From assembly GCA_036346405.1 (NCBI GenBank), contig CM070550.1, positions 10,264,115-10,328,114 of the forward strand: 64,000 nucleotides of DNA, in the 5' to 3' direction. The position numbers were made by a program, and so were the translations under genes. Below, piece by piece: positions 33,388 through 45,883 of this stretch (position 1 is the stretch's first letter; each line of letters opens with the position of its first letter). The notes beneath the pieces are model-generated. The model had not been told where the DNA came from. It saw only the letters and a list, made by a program, of their open reading frames with translations, and ran no database searches. The stretch comes from Phyllostachys edulis (Eukaryota; Streptophyta; Magnoliopsida; Poales; Poaceae).

Positions 33388-34352
33388 CTACATATCTATG
33401 ATGAACTTGCGATAGTTGGGCTTCTTGGCTTTTGCATCCCTAGCTTGAGGACGCCTCCGAGACTCCTTCTCCTCCTTGCCCTTCAGCTTAGGGCACCTGG
33501 CACGAATGTGGTTTGGCTCACCACACTCAAAGCAAGTGACAGGGCCACCTCTCTTTCTGTTCCTCACCTTGTTGTAGACTCTCAAAAATTTTGTGGATAG
33601 GAGGGCTAAATCATTCTCAGGTAGCTTCTCTAGCTGCTCATCGCTCAAAGAGTGTAAAGCGGACAATGAAAATCCAGATAAGCCAAAATCTAAAGTATCA
33701 GAAGAACTACCCTTAGATGGGTCAACCACTAAAGCCATCGACTCTGTCTTAGGGAGACGCGAGATGAAGTCAATCTCATGCGTCTTCAACCTCGAGTAGA
33801 GCTCATCCATGGTAAGCTCACTCATGATAGTGTTGTTATTGATGGAAGTGATTTTCATCCCCCAGACCTTCATATCAAGAGCACCCAAGAGCTGACGAGC
33901 ATTTTCAGACTCAGTAAACACAAGATCCACAGCAGCAAGTCATGAAGGATTTTGAAAAACCTTCCCCACAACTCATCCAAAGATTCACCAGGTCTTTGTT
34001 CGATCTTTGAGTATTCTTTCTTAAGCTGGTTCTGTCTCACTTTCTTGATCGTAGTAGATCTCTCATGGTAATTACAGAGGGTCTTCCAGATCTCATGAGC
34101 AAACCTCAAAAAAGCGACACGCTCAAACTCAGATCGACTAAGCCCTTGAATCAAGAAGTTTCGAGCCTTGCTATTTTCCTCCATATCTGGAGTGATCACA
34201 TCGTCATTGGCTGGCACAACATAAGGATTTTTGACTTTAAGCCAATTTGCATGCCCTTGAGCCTCGATGTAGGCATGCATACGAGCCTTCCAGTAAGCAA
34301 AATCGACTCCATCAAACACAGGTGGTTTGGTGGAATACTTGTTAGACGCCAT
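33388..34352 (-). pseudogene. Ty1/copia gag (copia-2), frameshifted
   Basis: It starts MASNKYSTKPPVFDGVDF shortly after the primer-binding site and resembles the first part of the copia-1 gag (AYWKARMHAYIEAQG, TMDELYSRLKTHE). A frameshift near 33930 joins two frames. A CCHC knuckle CFECGEPNHIRARC follows a KRGGP motif, as in copia-1. The frame ends at 33388, shortly after the knuckle, and no pol follows. The sequence switches to LTR-like DNA of another family. It is a non-functional remnant. Confidence 0.8.
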
Positions 34353-34394
34353 GGCTCCTTAGACCGGTTAAGATTTATGAGAAGAGCTAACTAG

Positions 34395-34406
34395 GCTCTG
34401 ATACCA
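34395..34406 (-). other. Primer-binding site of copia-2
   Basis: TGGTATCAGAGC on the minus strand, two bases from the LTR edge. Confidence 0.9.
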
Positions 34407-34408
34407 CT

Positions 34409-35959
34409 TGTAGGACCGAAAAGGCGACTAGAGGGGGGGTGAATAGACACTTTCGCTCTTTTTCACCTTGATTAGATTCAACATCTATATCACTCCATTA
34501 GTTATGGAAGCTATGAAGATCAATATACAAGTACTGCAGAGGACTTGTGTTGAACCCAAATCAAAACCCCAAGCAAAAGACCAAAAACCAAAACCTAAAC
34601 CAGAGGGTCGGACTGACCTCGGGCTAAATTGCGGACTGACCTCTCAGGCCGGACTAACCTCAGGCAAAAGTGTGGACTAACCTCTCAGGCCGGATTAACC
34701 TCAAGCAAAGGTGCGATCAGACCTCAGGCACGATGAATAGCATAATCAGCCCGAAAACCAAAACAAAAATTGGTCTAACTTTTGATCCGTAAGGCCAAAC
34801 TCCACGAAATTTGAGACACACGTTCTATAAGATATTAGGAACCTATTCCAATTAAAGATTGCAGAGATTCATGCCAAAGTTCCTATCTTTTTCAGTTTGA
34901 ATGAAGGTGGTTCAAAAATCGAGCCATATACGAAATATGATCAAGAGACTTGCTCGTGGGTGATTGATGATGAAGATGATCTTAGATGGGTTCCCACATG
35001 TCACAGCAAGTTAGATCACAGCAAGAAACTAAGCAAAAACTCACGGATCAAAGAAAGCCCCAAAATCAAGAAATAGAGAGCAAGAACAAATAGGAACTCA
35101 TCTTTGTGCAATCTTGCATAGATTGGTTAAGTGGTTGTTCTTGGTTTCTGACCACTCCCTCAAGGAGGACAAAGCTCACAATATGAGCACTCAAATCAAT
35201 TCAACTCTCTAAAACCCTAAGCCTCTGCTTTCCTCTCTAAGCCCTAAGACAAACTAGGGTTTTACAAATGAAGTACTTGGGGGCTGTTTGACAGCACCCC
35301 CTCCTATTTATAGTGAGGCCTAGCTTCTAGAAGAGTTAACCCTAATGGACTCCCGTTAAGGCCCAACACAAACGGGACACACGCACGCATCTTAAAGCGT
35401 CGTCTACATCTTCTCTTGACCTAAACCGCTTCTCCACGCACCGTCTTGCGCCGCGGTTTAGTCCAAGGTCACAAAGGCGGTATTTGGTGAAATTACCAAA
35501 ATACCCCTTCTTGATCTTTCCCAAGACCAAGTCCAATCTTGGTGAAGCACTACTTTTAGCCGCCACTTCAGAGGTTGATCAACGGCTCTCATTGTGTCGG
35601 CAAGTCTCTCCTGTTCGGCTCCATAAAACCACCATGGCACTTGCACCGACCCCGCACCGCTTGATCCAACCCGTCGCCTTGAATCGCCTTTGGTCACCTT
35701 TGTCCATTCTGCGCCATGCTTGAGTCCATTGACCTCACCCGACATCCTTGATCGCTACGGACCTCGCCTCTCAAGCTTAGTCCCAATCATCCTCGCCGTT
35801 GACCGTCGTTGACCTCCAAGCGTCCTGCACAACTATAGACAAAGAAATCGAATCCGGGAACAAGTTCTTTACAACTTGACCCACGTTAGTGAAAACATGC
35901 ATCATGCAACACATATGCACTAGTAACCATGAATACGACGTCACCAAAAAATCATCACA
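34409..35959 (-). mobile_element. 5' LTR of copia-2
   Basis: It ends (minus strand) in GGTCCTACA next to the primer site and carries the ACCCCCCCTCTAGTCG block common to this LTR group. A shared segment ACAAGTTCTTTACAACTTGACC near 35860 aligns with the outer part of the copia-1 LTR. The outer limit (rc TGTGATGATT) is inferred. Confidence 0.6.
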
Positions 35960-36566
35960 AACGATTGGACGATGAACGAGATTAAGCGGGCCGGACCACG
36001 CTCAAGCGCGGTCGACCGCACCAGTTTGCCTCGACCGGTCATTGACCGCCTCTGCCTGACGGCTCTTTTAGCTTCGCCGAAAACGCGTGAATCGTCAAAC
36101 CATCAAATCCATTGCCAATTGTTTCATCATCCTAAGATCATGCACATATCCCCATGATATCCACAGTCCTCGACCCGACCAAGGTCGATTTCCCCACCTA
36201 TATGTTCCCTTAAAGCTGTGCATGTGCTTCGTTTCAGTTTATTTCCACCGAGAAGACCTGTCGCCAAGGAGCTTGCCGTCGTCGCCTCTGTTCACAGACG
36301 ACCAGCTGCCTTGGATCTTCCCTGACTTCATTAACACCTTCCTCGTGATCGAGGTGAGCTATTGGAGCATAAGCATCCTTTAATTTGAGTAGTTTCAGGT
36401 GTTTATGCCGGAATCACTAGTGAAGCCCATGGTACCGCTATGGGACATCACCGTCGGCTCGCCTCAAGCGACCTTAGGGCCTTGAGCCATGATTATTAGC
36501 AATGCGATGGCATCTTGAGCCCAATTTGAGCTTCAAATCCTACTACTTTTGCCCTGTGCGCCCTAC

Positions 36567-36572
<6 letters not shown>
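35960..36572. other. Unassigned sequence with an exon-like stretch
   Basis: Plus-strand frame at about 36087-36354 ends LPWIFPDFINTFLVIE before a GTGAGC donor-like site (36354). No family is recognised and the upstream part is not open. This is weak evidence of a gene fragment. Confidence 0.2.

Positions 36573-36603
<31 letters not shown>
36573..36603. repeat. (CT)n microsatellite
   Basis: Pure CT dinucleotide run of about 15 units. Confidence 0.95.
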
Positions 36604-36604
<1 letters not shown>

Positions 36605-36607
<3 letters not shown>

Positions 36608-37022
36608 GGTGTGGGATCCACGAGATTAGGAAAGGATTAGCACTAAATGATAATGGTTAAGTATAGCGAGGGTATGAAAAGTTTAACAGAAATCTAATTC
36701 AAAACGTATTTTAACAGAAACTAACATGTGGACCCCAGCTGTCGGTAGGTTAAATCAAATCAGGATGTAATCATTTAGTTAATAAACTAATGAGTCTGTT
36801 GCACGTGAGACCGCCATAGATTTTATAAATAAAATCATGAAATAAAAAGATGAGTCACTGACAAGCAGGGCCCACATATAAGTTAATAAAATCCAAAAAA
36901 AATGTAAAAATGAGAAAAGAACCTTTAGTTCAGAGAAAAATACATTTTTTTTGTTGAAAAGCGTAAGCCTCAGAAAATACACTTTCGACATCACCCTTTT
37001 ATTTATTTACAGGTTTTCAATA
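36605..37022. other. AT-rich flank, no gene
   Basis: No coding frame. It precedes the CACTA transposase, but I found no CACTA terminus here. Confidence 0.5.
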
Positions 37023-37023
37023 C

Positions 37024-39494
37024 AAACCATGTGATGGACCGAAGCTGGATGTACGCTGAGAAACGTGTGAGTGAAGAATACATTAATGGCGTGTCTGCTT
37101 TTACAAGAGCTGCCGAGGAGGATATGTTGAATAAGAGGGTGAAATATATGTACTGTCCATGCATTGGCTGCGAGAATCTGAAGATGTTTAAGAACCAAAT
37201 GCAGATCGAAGCACACTTGATTCGAAGGGGATTCAAAAAGGGGTATACACATTGGACCAGTCACGGTGAAGCACAAATTAAACAGGAAGGTAGTAATAAC
37301 AACATCGTCGACGAAGTCAACTATATGCCGCTGGATAATGTCGATTGTGGTTCCGATTCGGATAGGCTGCACGATGACAATCTAGATCAGATGCTTTGTG
37401 ATGTAGAAGTAAACTATAGTGAGAGAGAGAGTTTGATAAATTCGAGGGCTTAATGGAGGACTCGGAGAAGCTTTTGTTCCCGGGCTGCAAGCCGGAATAC
37501 ACAAGGTTGTCATCTGTGCTTGAACTGTTGAAATTGAAGGCAAGCAACGGTTGGTCCGACAAGAGTTTCACGGCACTGTTAGGTCTCTTAGCGGACATGC
37601 TTCCGGATGGAATCGAGTTGCCCAAAACCACCTACAGAGCCAAAAATGTTCTTTGTCCATTGGGAATGGAAGTAGAAAGAATACATATATGTCCGAATGA
37701 TTCTGTACTATACCATCAAGAGTATGCAAAGATGCATGTATATCTGGTGTGCAACGCATCCCGATACAAGCGTAAGAATCAATCAGATAACAGCGAGAGA
37801 ATCGAGTTGAAGAAAGGAACTCCTGCTTAGGTGGCATGGTATCTTTCTGTAATTCCCCGTTTGAAGCGGTTTTTTGCGAACCCAAAGGAGGCAAAACTGC
37901 TGCGTTGGCACTCAGAGGAGCGTAAGTAGGATGAAAAGCTAAGACACCCTGCTGATTCCACCCAGTGGAGAAACATCGATAGGAGGTTTGCAGACTTTGG
38001 TGCAGAACCGAGGAATATAAGGTTTGGATTGAGTATAGATGGAATGAATCCTTTTGGTAACGTGAGCAGCCGACATAGTACTTGGCATATGACTCTTTGC
38101 ATCTACAACCTTCCTCCTTGGTTGTGTATGAAGCAGAACTATATTTTGCTATCGATACTTATCCAAGGGCCGAAGCAACCTGAGAATGATATTGATGTGT
38201 ACCTAGCACCATTGATGGAAGATATAAAATACTGTGGATCGAAGGGATATAGGTATGGAATGCGTACAAACGAGAGAACTTCACTTTATGCTCCTTATTG
38301 TTCTGTACCATAAATGATTATCCTGCCTTTGCTAACCTGTCGGGCTAGAGTTCAAAAGGGGCTAAAGCATGTACTCACTACTTAGATGATACTGAGAGTG
38401 TGTGGTTGAAGCACTCGCACAAAACCTTGTACATGCGTCACTGTAGGTTCCTTCGGAGGGCTCACCCATACCGCAGGATGAAAAAAATAATTCAACGGAG
38501 AGAAGGACGACAGTTCAGCTGCAAGGCATTTAAGTGGAAAATAGGTCTATGATATTGTTAAGGATTTAGGTGTTGTGCTCGGAAAGGGATTTAAATCGAG
38601 GACCCGTGAGAAGAACATCTAGGAAAAGAGATCAATATTTTGAGACTTACCTTATTGGGAGCAACAAGAAGTTCACCACTACATCGATGTCATACGCGTA
38701 GAGATGAATGTACGTGATAGCTTGATTGGTCTCTTACTGAACATTCGTGACAAAACAAAGGATGGTGTGAATGCACAGCTTGACTAGGTTGATATGGATA
38801 TCAGGCCTGAGTTAGCACCGACAAAGACCGATAAAGGTCGAACGTACCTTCGCCCTGCTTGTTACACTCTATCCAAGGCCGAGAGAACTAAATTGTGTTA
38901 GTGCTTGCATGATGTGAAAGTTCCGTCCGGTTACTTCGTCAACATCAAGAAACTTGTTTCGATGAAAGATTTGAAGTTAATTGCATGAAGTCTCATGATT
39001 GTCATGTGCTGATGACACAGATGCTCCTTGTTGCAATTAGAAGTATTTTGTTGATCAACGTCCGAGAGACAATCATGTGGTTGCATTATTTCTTTAACAC
39101 AATTGCTCAGAAGGTTATCAATCTCGAAGGACTAGATGCTCTGCAGGATGAGGTGGTGACGACTCTATGTCATCTTGAGATGTATTTCCCTCTATCATTT
39201 TTTGATATCATGGTCCATCTCATTGTTCACATTGTGAGGGAGATAACCAAGTTGTTCAAGTCTTCTATGTAACTGACTAGGCAAATAAAAAATGCTACAT
39301 TGTTCTTCATGGAAAAAGGAGAATTGTCAGAGTTGAGAATATAGTGGACGAGGAACTATACAATCAATTTGACGAGTTGCCTCCTTTCGAAAACAACATA
39401 AGTGTCGAGGAAGAACAACGTGACGAAACTAGCTACATACGCGTCGATCATCATGAAGGGCTAATTTTTAAAGGAGATAAGCAAGTGGAATGAT
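37024..39494 (+). pseudogene. CACTA (En/Spm) TNP2-type transposase, broken
   Basis: Plus-strand pieces follow TNP2 order. The N-terminal transposase-associated domain is at 37031-37453 (MDRSWMYAEKRVSEEYING, CPCIGCENLKMF). A middle region is at 37453-37830 and the transposase core at 37831-38560 (RFGLSIDGMNPFGNVSSRHS, TLCIYNLPPWLCMKQNYIL). A DUF4218-like block is at 38985-39272 (LEMYFPLSFFDIMVHLIVH). A C-terminal DUF4216-like tail runs to 39494 (KRRIVRVENIVDEELYNQF). In-frame stops lie near 37452, 37830 and 37928, and a deletion joins DUF4218 to the tail near 39245. It is non-functional and from a different CACTA family than the one at 46132. Confidence 0.85.
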
Positions 39495-39869
39495 GAATAA
39501 AATGTTTATGTGTCATATGTTCTGAATTTATGTTTATGTATATGAGAATGTGTCATATGTGAATTTGCATTTATGTGTATGAGAATGTGTCATATGGGGA
39601 GTTCTACAATGTTGATTGAACTTGATTGGGATAATATTGAACTTAATGGTACATGTGTGTATTTGTTCATGAATGGTTAATTTTAGTTCATTTGAGTTAA
39701 TTGATTTATGAAATAGATGTGTGTGTTTCTGAAATGAATGTGAATTGGACGTATACATGTACTTGTTGTGTTTCTGCTTGTTTCAGAGGGCACAACTATT
39801 TCCTGAGGCTAGCCAATAAATGGAAATACATTTAGCAATACAAAAGAATATCACAGACGATTCCTTAGG

Positions 39870-40012
39870 ACAAACCGTCTACGATACTATATCACAGACG
39901 GTTTCATCTACAAACCGTCTGTGATACATTAGCTATCACAAACAGTTTGTAGATGAAACCGTCTATGATACATAAGCTATCACAAACAGTTCTACTTTAG
40001 AACCATCTATGA
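39870..40012. repeat. CACTA subterminal repeats
   Basis: At least six copies of ATCACAGACGGTTT-like units in both orientations (ACAAACCGTCTGTGAT, TATCACAAACAG, AACCGTCTATGATAC). They resemble the transposase-binding repeats near CACTA ends. No terminal CACTA motif is seen beside them. Confidence 0.75.
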
Positions 40013-40480
40013 CGTCCAACCCTATTTATATTTGGACTCTAGGGTTTGCCCGCGCCCCCACTGAAACGATTAAGTTTCTCTAACTCTCCCTTCTCCCCCA
40101 TGCCCGTTGCCGCCGTCCTCAACGCCGCCTCCTCCTTGAGCCCGGCGCGCCTGCTCCCTCGAGCACGAGCAGCCGCCTCCTCCTCGAGCCCAGCGCGCTT
40201 GCTCCCCCGAGCACGAGTAGTCGCCTCCCCGAGCCTAGTGCACCTCCTCCCCGAGCCCGCCTCCCCTCCCCCGAGCATGCGTCGCCTCCTCCCCCCCAAT
40301 CCCTCCGCCTCCTCCTCAAGTACGAGCCGCCTCCTCCCCAAACCTGATGCCCGTCATCCCCTGAGCTCGGCGCACCTCCTCCCCAAGCCCACCTCCTCCC
40401 CTCCCCCAAGCACGCGTTGCCTCCTCCTACCCCGAGCACGTGTCACATCGCACATTGCTCAGATTGCTCAGCAGTTTTGA
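40013..40480. other. GC-rich low-complexity stretch
   Basis: Repeated GAGCCCGG/CGAGCACGAG units give Ser/Pro-rich frames without domains. It may be captured leader sequence inside the CACTA remnant. Confidence 0.4.
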
Positions 40481-41130
40481 TTGCCATCTGCTTCGTGAGT
40501 ATCACAATATTTCAATTTAATTACCCCTTTGCATTTGATATGTCCATGTTGCAAAGTGGTGTAGTAGGCTTGAGCTGCATGCTCTGTGATGTTACGGTCT
40601 TGTACTGAAATTGCTTTGATAATCGGGTTTGAACTTGATCTCTAATTGGAATGCTTACTGCTGTTGATTGATCTTTAGCATTTAGTCTGTTACTTTTGGT
40701 TAGTTAATTGGTTGAACCTCCAGGTTCTGTGATCGAATTCATAATACATGTTATACTACTAGTAGTTCAAATTTTGTTGGCTGACTGGAGTGTTGTTTTG
40801 GTGATCATTTTGCTTTGATCTCCTATTGGCCAAAAGTATTATCTGTTGTATTTTGTTTAAAGACCATGTCGGCAGATAAGTAAATCACTATTTTAGAGCT
40901 CAAAGTTTGAAATAATATTGTCAAATTCAATTAATGAAGAGTATATACTAAAGTAGCAAGAAGACCAAGATCAAATCTTGTGCAACTCTACATCTGAGAG
41001 CAATAGTGAAATGTTAAATCTTAGCTTTACACTGATTTCATTTGTTTACATGATGTTTGTGTTGAGCATATTATTCCTTTTAAATGACTTGGAGGATTTA
41101 CATGTTTATATGTCAATTATTTGAAATTGT
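40481..41130. other. No feature recognised
   Basis: AT-rich, no coding frame. Confidence 0.5.
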
Positions 41131-43491
41131 GTTGTGGGACTAATGTGTGTGCTAAGATGTTTAAAAGCTTAGTCCCGGTTTATGGATGGCGACATGGTAA
41201 TGGCAATGCAAAGATAATAGATGGATCATGGCTAGTAGCTTGATAGCATATTCTTGTGTCTTTTGGATCAATCTAGGATCATGCATGCACTTAGAGTTTG
41301 TTTTGGAAGCCAACTAAGCTTTTCTTAGAAAAGTCGGTAGTACCGACATTTACTTGGTGGTACTACCGCACAACAGTATGACCGGGAATGTGGTGCGGTA
41401 CTACCGCAACCCGGTCGGACCTAAAATTAGTTGGCGGTTTGTCTTTTACAGAGTAACACCTTTTGGAGCTGGTTTGCTTCCCTGGAAGAGCGGTAGTACT
41501 GGAGTTCATTTGGCGGAACTACCGCATCATGGTACGACCGTATATTCTGAGCGGAACTATCGCACCTGTCAGTAATGGCTTGTTCAGAAGCATTTGATGC
41601 AGATATATCTTGGTAATTAATGATAATCACATTATAAGACTAACATTTTTCATGAGTTGGATGAATAGATTATGTTTCATGGTAATAGAGACTTTGGATG
41701 TCATCATGAGTTGATCGTCATCAAGTCAAGGTTCAAGAAGAGGATGCATCATCTATTGAAGCATATCAAGATCTCGAAGAGGAGATGATCATGAGTTGAT
41801 CATCAAGTCAAGAAAAGACCTATCATGTGTTGATGGAGGTCACGTGAAGGATGCATCATGGGTTGATGCATATCAAGACAATGACCTAGACTTGAAGTGA
41901 AGATGTGCATCATCAAGCTTCAAAAGGATGCTCAAGGCAAATGTATGACTAGCTAGGGCTAAGGATATGTTCCTAGTCTTTTACCGGTCTTGATGTTTGG
42001 TTGGAAGACCAGATTGCTAGTATAGGTTTTCTGTACTATTAAGAGGGGTCTTGTCTAGTATCTTGAGTCTCATCATGTGTTGATAGCTCAATTGTGCTTG
42101 CTCTAGCTCTCCGTGGCATGATGCTATTATTTGCGAATGTGTTTTTGCAAATAGTTGAGGCTCATGCATTTAATCCTTGTAGCATGTGACTATATTTTGC
42201 AAATATGTTTTACAAATGGTTGAAGTCCATGTACCTACTCCTTGTGGAATGATCTAAGTTTGCAAATGTGTTTTGTAAATTGTTGGGATTCCTACATTTC
42301 CCCTTGGCATGGTCTAAGATTGCTCATTGCTATTTCTTTGGACTTAGACCATGGTAGTGGCTCTTTGGAGTTGTGTTTTTTGATTTTATCAAATGTGTTT
42401 GAGATCAATCAAATAGGTGGGTTGTGTAGCCCTTTTAATAAGCTTTCCATAGAGCTCAAGATCACTTAATTCCGACATCGAAGTCAAAAGTTATGACATT
42501 TTTACCGAGTGTCGTCTGTGCTGAAATTGGATTGCGGTAATACCACCCGAGAAATGTGGTACTATCGCAGAATGGTAGTATCGGCCTTTGTACTGTGGTA
42601 CTACTGCACTAAAAATTTTAATGTCTAGTTTTTGAGTCTTTAATGCACCCTTTCCGACCATTGTGCAAAAATTGGTAGTATCGGGGTTTCAACCGCGGTA
42701 CTACCGCATTTCACTGAGTTTGTTGATTTCTGCTCCCAATGACTAGTTTTCTTTGTTGTGGGGCTACAAATACCCCCTTGGCCTGTTGAGAGAGATAGCT
42801 TGGCATCCCATTTCACTAGAGCTAGTATGAGCTTCTCCTCTCAATTGTGCATGTGTTGCACCTTGTGAGCAAGGAGAGAGGTCTCTAGTTGCATGTGTTG
42901 CATCTAGAGGTGGATTTCGTATCCACTTGAGCTTGTGCATTCGTTGCACGTGGTGAGAGTCAAGCAAGAGGCTTGGATTATTACTCTTGGTGTTTGCTAA
43001 CACCTAGACGGCGTGGAGCTGTCGTGGTCCGGTGATCTTCTCAAGAAACTTGTGAGAAGACCCGGCGTGTTGTGAATGTTGGAACTCACCTACCCAGAGC
43101 GGGAAAGAGCTACCACTAGTGGAATTGAGGTGTTTGGCTTAATTCATGGAGCCAGTCCAATTAGTTTGGGCTTACCTCAACGTGGATTAGGGGAGACCGA
43201 AAAGTCTCCTAACACCGCGGTAAAACGTCCTTGTGTCTTTGTGGTTTGCTATCTTGTGATTTATTTTGTGCAGTTTACATTCCTAGAATTAAAATGCTTA
43301 CATGTCTTTGTATGATTGCTATCATTATCAATAGTCTTATGTTGTTGGTGCACTTAGTCAAGACTAGTTGATTTAGATTTTAATTGAGCAAAACTGAATT
43401 GATTTACAATTTTGCATAAAACTCGATTTTAGCCAAAAGATTTTTAAAACAGCCTATTCACCCCCCTCTAGTCAGCCTCCGTGATCTTACA
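41131..43491 (+). mobile_element. 5' LTR of copia E
   Basis: It ends GTGATCTTACA at 43491, two bases before a primer-binding site. It contains two clusters of GGTAGTACCGC/GCGGTACTACC motifs (41333-41565 and 42528-42712) and a promoter-proximal GGGCTACAAATACCCCC block (about 42760). The start near 41131 (TGTGTTGTGGGACTAATG) is inferred and may be off by some hundred bases. Confidence 0.55.
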
Positions 43492-43493
43492 AG

Positions 43494-43505
43494 TGGTATC
43501 AGAGC
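43494..43505 (+). other. Primer-binding site of copia E
   Basis: TGGTATCAGAGC, complementary to initiator tRNA-Met. Confidence 0.9.
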
Positions 43506-43566
43506 TTGGTCTCTCATTTATTAGACTTAACCGTCTAGATAGTAAAGGACGGCGACTAGTAAAATC

Positions 43567-44542
43567 GTGCACCTCGGTGAGACACCTCTATTCGATGGCA
43601 CAAATTATGATATTTGGAAAATCCGTATGTCCTGTTATTTTAAGGCCATGAGCCCTAAAATTTGGCGGATTGTAGATGTGGGCTTTTCTCCTCCAAAGGA
43701 TCCTCTTGCTCAAACTATTGAGGAAGAGAAATGCTCACATCTCGACGCTCAAGCAACTGACGCTTTATTTAGTGCTTTGAGTATAAAGGTGTTCGATGCC
43801 ATATGCAATCTCAAGAGCACTCATGAGATGTGGACATAACTTCAAGATCATTATGATATGTCCACCTCCACGAATGAGGATTGCATACAAGAATGAATGT
43901 CGAGAGAAGAATGTTCAACTTCTAGCTCCGACAATGATGAGATCACAATCCCAACCACATCAACTCATTGCTTTATCGCTAAAGATAACAAAGAGGTAAA
44001 TAATGATGAGCCCACATATGATGAGTTGATGAATATGTTAGAAGAGCTTAATGAATATCTTGGGAAATAGAACATGAGATTCAAGGTTTTAAAGAAAGAG
44101 CATATCTCTCTTCAAAATAATTATGATATGCTAAAAGAAGAACATGAATCTCTCCTCAAGGAATGCACTAGCTCTCTAAGGTGGATATAGGCATTACATG
44201 TGCTTTACTAGACGATATGCCATGTGTAGCTCCAAACACTTTCATTTCATCTAAGGTTAGTATATCCACCTCTTGTAATGATTTGTTAGATATGCCTTGT
44301 AGCTCTAGTGAAAATGTTTCTACTTCCTCTATGCTTGTTGAGACTAACCTTATAGAGGAAAACAAAGAGCTCAAGGACTAAGTCACCAAGTTGACAAATG
44401 ACTTGGAGAAGTGCTACAAAGGGAAGGCCTCTCTTGATGATATCTTGAGCAAGCAACGAAGCTTGAATGATAAGAGAGGGATAGGCTTTGTCTCCAAGAA
44501 GGAGAATAGCAAGACAAGGCACAATCCAAGACACACGAAGAA
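43567..44542 (+). pseudogene. Ty1/copia gag of copia E, broken and interrupted
   Basis: The frame reads ETPLFDGTNYDIWKIRMSCY and LDAQATDALFSALS, a copia gag N-terminus. The open frame opens at GTG, not ATG, and stops lie near 43838 and 43897. Further frames show a coiled-coil stretch (KELKD, VTKLTNDLEKCYKGKASLDD). At 44547 the sequence is cut by the 5' LTR of copia D. The remainder of copia E would lie beyond the window's right edge. Confidence 0.75.
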
Positions 44543-44547
44543 TGTCA

Positions 44548-45710
44548 TGTTAGAATTGGGCCCTTATTTGTAAAGCCCCATTCATTCCTAAATTCCAAAG
44601 CATGCATGGTTTAGTCCCATACTGCCTAGCCAAGTCGAGGGACAGCAATTTATAAGGTGGAGTCCTTGCCACCCCTTGATACATGTGATACATGTCATGG
44701 GGTGACATGAGGAGGACTATAGCTAAAGTCACATTTGACGTCTGTGGCAGCGTTTATTTCTTGATGGCAATCACGTGACTTGTGACTTGCGACGCATGAC
44801 CGTGAATGTGTCGTGATCCAAGTCCACTTTTCTTTTGCTGACCGTATATTTCTCTCTCTCGAAACAATGTCCCATATGACCAGTGAGAGTTTTCCTTAGA
44901 ACTCCGCTTGGACCTCTTCAGGAGATCCTCTTGGACCTCCCTTGGAGATTTCTTTTGGACCTCCCTTGGAGTGTGGAGATCCTCTTGGACCTCCAAGAGA
45001 TCATCTTTTGGACTCCCCTTGGATCACTCCAAGAGAGTGTGGTCGGAACACTGTGGTCTCCTTGGACCTCTTCGGGAGATCTTTTGGACCTCGCTTGGAT
45101 CACTCCAAGAGAGTGTGGTCGGAACACTGTGATCCCATTGGACCTCTTCGGGAGATCCTCTTGGACCTCCCTTGGAGGTTTCTCTTAGACCTCTTCAGGA
45201 GATCCTCTTGGACCTCCCTTAGAGAACGTGGTCAAAGCTGAAGACCAACGTGTAATTAGGATATGATAAATTCTGCTTAATTACCATTAATTGGTTTTTA
45301 ATTAGCAGTTACCAGTGTTCTAATGTGTGCTTTATTGAGCAGTTACTAGAGAGCAATAGACTCGACCTTTAAAAGGTTTTTGAGAGGTCCAGACCAAAAG
45401 AGATCGTTTCGATTCCAAGAATTCTTCTTCTTCCTCTCTGTCCTCTTGTGCTAGAGGGTTGTGCTGTTTTGAACCAAGCCGTCCCTTCTCCTCGGCGTGC
45501 ACCGGGAAGGAGGGTGAGAGGTATCTCCGAACCATTGTCACAAAGTTCACCTGCACGGGGCGGCAATAAGGTTTCTAGGCGGCAGATGTCTGCGCTACCG
45601 CTTCTTCGCTCTGCGGACGTCTCGATCTGCCTTTGCATCGAGTCTGCCTTTGCTTCTGTTCTTCATCGACATATACTGTAAGTTGTGTGTACAACCAGTA
45701 TATTCTATTA
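44548..45710 (+). mobile_element. 5' LTR of copia D
   Basis: It starts TGTTAGAATTGGGCCC and matches 62375-63075, the 3' LTR. It contains two 76-bp tandem units (starting GGATCACTCCAAGAGAG at 45021 and 45097) and a TTTAAAAGG promoter-like element at about 45368. The 3' limit near 45710 is approximate because no standard primer-binding site follows. The left flank 44543-44547 (TGTCA) would be the target duplication. Confidence 0.75.
45021..45172. repeat. 76-bp tandem repeat in the copia D LTR
   Basis: Two near-identical units of 76 bp. The 3' LTR has the same pair at 62852 and 62928, so the duplication predates insertion. Confidence 0.85.
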
Positions 45711-45883
45711 TAATCAAGATATTGAGTATGTTTAAAAGTGCAATGAGTAGCCTGCTGTTAGTATCGATTTATGCATCACTGGTTATTTGTGATCTTTGCC
45801 TCATAATAAAATCTGGAATTAAAATGTTGTCCACATTTCCAACAATCCAGAAACCTTATTGTGGATATTTTTGTAATATAGCA

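Noticed and set aside
40046..40480. 144-codon Ser/Pro-rich frame
   Set aside because: Repeats of GAGCACGAG/GAGCCCG units give open frames in several phases. No protein family.
44883..45241. Leu/Trp/Ser-rich frames in the copia D LTR
   Set aside because: They come from tandem LTR modules. The same frames recur in the 3' LTR at 62714-63070, as expected of repeats.
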